Shown one piece after another: positions 6,012 to 7,625 of a stretch of 7,625 nucleotides of DNA (positions are counted from its first letter, which is position 1; each line of letters starts with the position of its first letter). Below the pieces are notes generated by a model. It was given only the letters and a program-made list of their open reading frames with translations, was not told the origin of the DNA and searched no databases. A program made the position numbers and the translations under genes. Source of the stretch: Acidobacteriota bacterium. Its GTDB lineage: Bacteria; Acidobacteriota; Vicinamibacteria; Vicinamibacterales; CAVVIG01. The stretch is taken from positions 1 through 7,625 of the forward strand of contig JACPZV010000322.1 of NCBI GenBank assembly GCA_016195295.1. Direction: 5' to 3'.

Positions 6012-6338
6012 TCACTCGACCGGAATATCCACCTCAGTAAAGCTGCCGGGTGTCGCGGCGTTCACTGCGGCCACGACGAGCGCGACGTGCGGCTGAAGGG
6101 CTGGCCACTGCTGAACCCCGATGGCGACGACCGCAATGGTCCGGCCGGCCATGTTCTGTTGATACCGCATGTTCTTGTCGGTGGTGAGAAAGACATCAAA
6201 GCCCGCGCGCTCGGCCACGAGCAACAGGTCGCCGTTCTTCAGCGTGTCCCAGTGCTCTTGCGCGGCCGTGCGCACTGCGTGGCCGATGAGAAACTTGCGA
6301 ATCGGGACCGGGGTGGCCTGATCGAACAGCACGCGCAT
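6012..6338 (-). CDS. DUF5615 PIN-like protein, probable toxin (nuclease) of a TA pair
   Basis: This complete 108-residue protein has the normal size of DUF5615 PIN-like proteins. It starts MRVLFD, with the conserved first acidic residue Asp6, followed by the NGDLL segment (35-39, Asp37), AGFDVFLTTDKNMRYQQN (45-62, with Asp48 and Asp54), then IAVVAIG and WPALQPHV (78-85). PIN-fold proteins use such acidic residues to hold metal for RNA cleavage, and DUF5615 proteins paired with DUF433 are predicted VapC-like toxins. Toxicity here is inferred from family and pairing. The ATG at 6338 follows directly on the TGA of the DUF433 gene (6341-6339) with no convincing Shine-Dalgarno of its own, so translation is probably coupled, and the antitoxin is made first. 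Confidence 0.88.
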   Translation of the reverse strand: MRVLFDQATPVPIRKFLIGHAVRTAAQEHWDTLKNGDLLLVAERAGFDVFLTTDKNMRYQQNMAGRTIAVVAIGVQQWPALQPHVALVVAAVNAATPGSFTEVDIPVE

Positions 6339-6575
6339 TCAGCGGCCGGCCACTGGCGTGTCGAGGCTGCGTGCTGCAAATTCGATGACGGCTTTCACCT
6401 GCTCGCGGTCAAGCCCGTCGTACCACGCAAGGATGTCGTCGATGTTTGCCCCCGCTTCAAGGTTCTCGAAAATCGTCGCGACAGGCATGCGCGTGTTACG
6501 GAGCACCCACGCCCCGCTGACTTTGCCGGGGATGCTCTCGACCGCCGGGCACTGGGACCAATCGAGCAGAGCCAT
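6339..6575 (-). CDS. DUF433 protein, probable antitoxin
   Basis: This complete 78-residue protein has the hallmark DUF433 text: CPAVESIPGKVSGAWVLRNT (9-28), RMPV (29-32), an ENLEAGANIDDILAWY helix (37-52), then REQVKAVIEFAARSL (57-71). DUF433 is a small winged-helix-like domain found as the upstream partner of DUF5615 toxins and presumed to bind DNA and toxin, which would make the operon self-regulated. GGAAGGA ends 8 bases before the ATG and supports the start at 6575. The next gene begins immediately after its stop. It is the first gene of a two-gene TA operon that is convergent with the MNT gene. Confidence 0.9.
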   Translation of the reverse strand: MALLDWSQCPAVESIPGKVSGAWVLRNTRMPVATIFENLEAGANIDDILAWYDGLDREQVKAVIEFAARSLDTPVAGR

Positions 6576-6597
6576 CGTTCAGTTCCTTCCGAATTCC

Positions 6598-6626
6598 AGT
6601 GTAAGGGATCTGGCCTCCGCCGTCAC
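6598..6626 (-). promoter_or_regulatory. Candidate promoter of the DUF433/DUF5615 operon
   Basis: GTGACG (6626-6621) and TACACT (6603-6598) are separated by exactly 17 bases, and each matches four of six sigma-70 consensus positions. The predicted start of transcription, near 6590, leaves a leader of about 15 bases that contains the GGAAGGA ribosome binding site. Part of the -35 lies inside the degraded gene remnant at 6623-6676. Confidence 0.3.
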
Positions 6627-6676
6627 ATCGTCTGCTCGAAGGCCGCCGCTTTTTCAGAGGTGAGGAACGTCCGGCG
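6623..6676 (-). pseudogene. Remnant of a paralogue of the 'HPDLQGYW' secreted protein
   Basis: Directly after the amidohydrolase stop, and in the same frame, the minus strand reads RRTFLTSEKAAAFEQTM and then TGA (6625-6623). Its core FLTSEKAAAFE (6667-6635) matches FLTAEEAAAFE of the secreted protein encoded at 1722-799 (its bases 1545-1513), with 27 of 33 bases identical by direct comparison. The likeness does not clearly continue on either side, so only a splinter of the gene remains. It may be the leftover of a duplicated neighbour lost when the TA pair or another insertion arrived. Confidence 0.55.
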
Positions 6677-7625
6677 TTACTTGCCACTGGCGTCGTTTCG
6701 AACGATCTGGCCGCCTTTCATGACGAACACAAGGCGCGACATCTCCGTGATATCAGCGAGCGGATCGCCGACGACCGCCACCAGGTCGGCGAACTTGCCT
6801 TTTTCCACGGTGCCGACCTCGGCCGTCCAGCCGATGGTTTCCGCTGCCACCGTCGTGGCGGCGCGCAGGGCCTGGAGGGGCGACATGCCCCATTTCACCA
6901 GGTAGGCGAACTGATCGACCTGCGTGCCGTGCGGAAACGGGCCCGCGCCGCTACCGAAGGGGAGTGTCACCCCTGCGGCGAGCGCCTTCTTGAAGCTCTT
7001 CTCCATCATCCGCCACCGGCTGTTGCCGAAGCGTTTGAACTCCTGCGCATCCTCCATGCTCAGATCGAACAGCGTCGCCGTCAGCGGCAGATGTTTGTCG
7101 ACCAGCATCTTCAGCGACGCATCGTCCAGATCGACCGCGTGCGTCGGAACGTCCACGCCCGCGGCAATGCAGTTGCGGAGCCCTTCGCCGCCGTACGCGT
7201 GACACGCGACCTTGAGCCCCTTGCGATGCGCTTCGTCCACGATCGCCTGGGTCTCCTCGAGCGTGAACGTCGGGGTGTTCACCATCGTGCCGTCGGCGTT
7301 CAGCGTGTATTGCTCGGTGCTGTAGATCTTGATCCACTCGACGCCGTAGTGAGCGTGTTCCCGGACGGCCTCGCGCGCGCCCCATGGGCTATTCGCAATC
7401 TGGGCCCCGAGGTTGGAAATCTCCTGGCGGCTCAACAGGGGAAATGCAATGTTGGCCTTGTTGGTGTTCACGATGCCGGGTCCAGCGACCTGCATCCGCG
7501 GGCCTTGGACGACGCCGGTGTTGATCGCGTTGCGGAGGTCAACCGTGCCGTACCAGCCGCCGTGCGACATGAGGTCGACGACGGTCGTGAATCCGGCGTT
7601 GAGGTCGCGCTGCGCATTGACGAGC
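6677..7625 (-). CDS. Amidohydrolase-superfamily metal-dependent hydrolase, C-terminal part, runs off the right edge
   Basis: The frame is open from the window edge to TAA 6679-6677, giving 315 residues. The gene begins beyond 7625; a Met codon at 7570 is internal, because the text before it (NAGFTTVVDL) is family sequence. The likeness is to imidazolonepropionase/Xaa-Pro-dipeptidase-like amidohydrolases: RDAI-like and GPRMQVAG segments, VEWIKIY with the bridging-Lys position (7330-7328), VACHAYG (His codon 7201-7199), PTHAVDLDD (His codon 7141-7139), PFPHGTQ, LRAATTVAAETIG and the closing KFADLVAVVGDPL. The N-terminal His-x-His metal site lies outside the window. Where relatives have G-T-D-A-G with the catalytic Asp, this protein has G-S-G-A-G (Gly codon 6949-6947), so activity is in doubt. 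Many such acidobacterial proteins are exported; that end is not visible here. The substrate is unknown. Confidence 0.88.
   Translation of the reverse strand, partial: LVNAQRDLNAGFTTVVDLMSHGGWYGTVDLRNAINTGVVQGPRMQVAGPGIVNTNKANIAFPLLSRQEISNLGAQIANSPWGAREAVREHAHYGVEWIKIYSTEQYTLNADGTMVNTPTFTLEETQAIVDEAHRKGLKVACHAYGGEGLRNCIAAGVDVPTHAVDLDDASLKMLVDKHLPLTATLFDLSMEDAQEFKRFGNSRWRMMEKSFKKALAAGVTLPFGSGAGPFPHGTQVDQFAYLVKWGMSPLQALRAATTVAAETIGWTAEVGTVEKGKFADLVAVVGDPLADITEMSRLVFVMKGGQIVRNDASGK

Noticed and set aside
6496..6687. Minus-strand frame of 63 codons between the amidohydrolase and DUF433
   Set aside because: It overlaps the DUF433 start in another frame and has no family likeness; only the separate FLTSEKAAAFE frame in this stretch carries a signal.
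5997..6905. Plus-strand frame of 302 codons over the TA pair and amidohydrolase end
   Set aside because: It crosses three well-supported minus-strand genes and has no family likeness.

Overview
The window reads as a piece of a GC-rich bacterial chromosome, most likely a soil Acidobacteriota (Vicinamibacteria-like) genome. This is an inference from protein families only: a secreted PQQ-type quinoprotein, a secreted 'HPDLQGYW' protein of unknown function, and an imidazolonepropionase/Xaa-Pro-dipeptidase-like amidohydrolase are a combination typical of that phylum. No ribosomal or other phylogenetic marker is present.

Layout. (1) Positions 1-1722, minus strand: a likely two-gene operon with the uncharacterised secreted protein (1722-799) followed by the N-terminal third to half of a PQQ-dependent dehydrogenase (724 to the window edge). 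(2) 1723-1959: non-coding, with a candidate promoter for that operon. (3) 1960-5364, minus strand: one large gene for a 1134-residue NACHT-type STAND NTPase with a C-terminal HEAT array, a bacterial NLR-like protein and the main feature of the window. (4) 5365-5636: a divergent intergenic region with a decayed Ser/Thr kinase fragment and a candidate promoter. (5) 5637-5924, plus strand: an intact MNT-type minimal nucleotidyltransferase (antitoxin family), followed by what looks like the wreck of its HEPN toxin partner. (6) 6575-6012, minus strand: a tight DUF433/DUF5615 toxin-antitoxin pair. (7) 6577-6676: a short intergenic region with a remnant of a paralogue of the secreted protein. (8) 6677-7625, minus strand: the C-terminal part of an amidohydrolase in which the usual catalytic Asp codon reads as Gly.

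The stretch 1960-6575 looks like a small defence/toxin-antitoxin island set between housekeeping-type secreted or metabolic genes. It holds a NACHT-HEAT protein (a family with members shown to defend against phage), an orphan MNT nucleotidyltransferase and a PIN-like TA pair, and it is edged by three different gene remnants, as expected of a turnover hotspot. The NACHT gene carries a very recent HEAT-unit duplication, which suggests that its sensor region is evolving. Nothing in the window shows a transposase, integrase, tRNA, rRNA or CRISPR array. Whether the NACHT gene and the divergent MNT gene act together cannot be told from the sequence.
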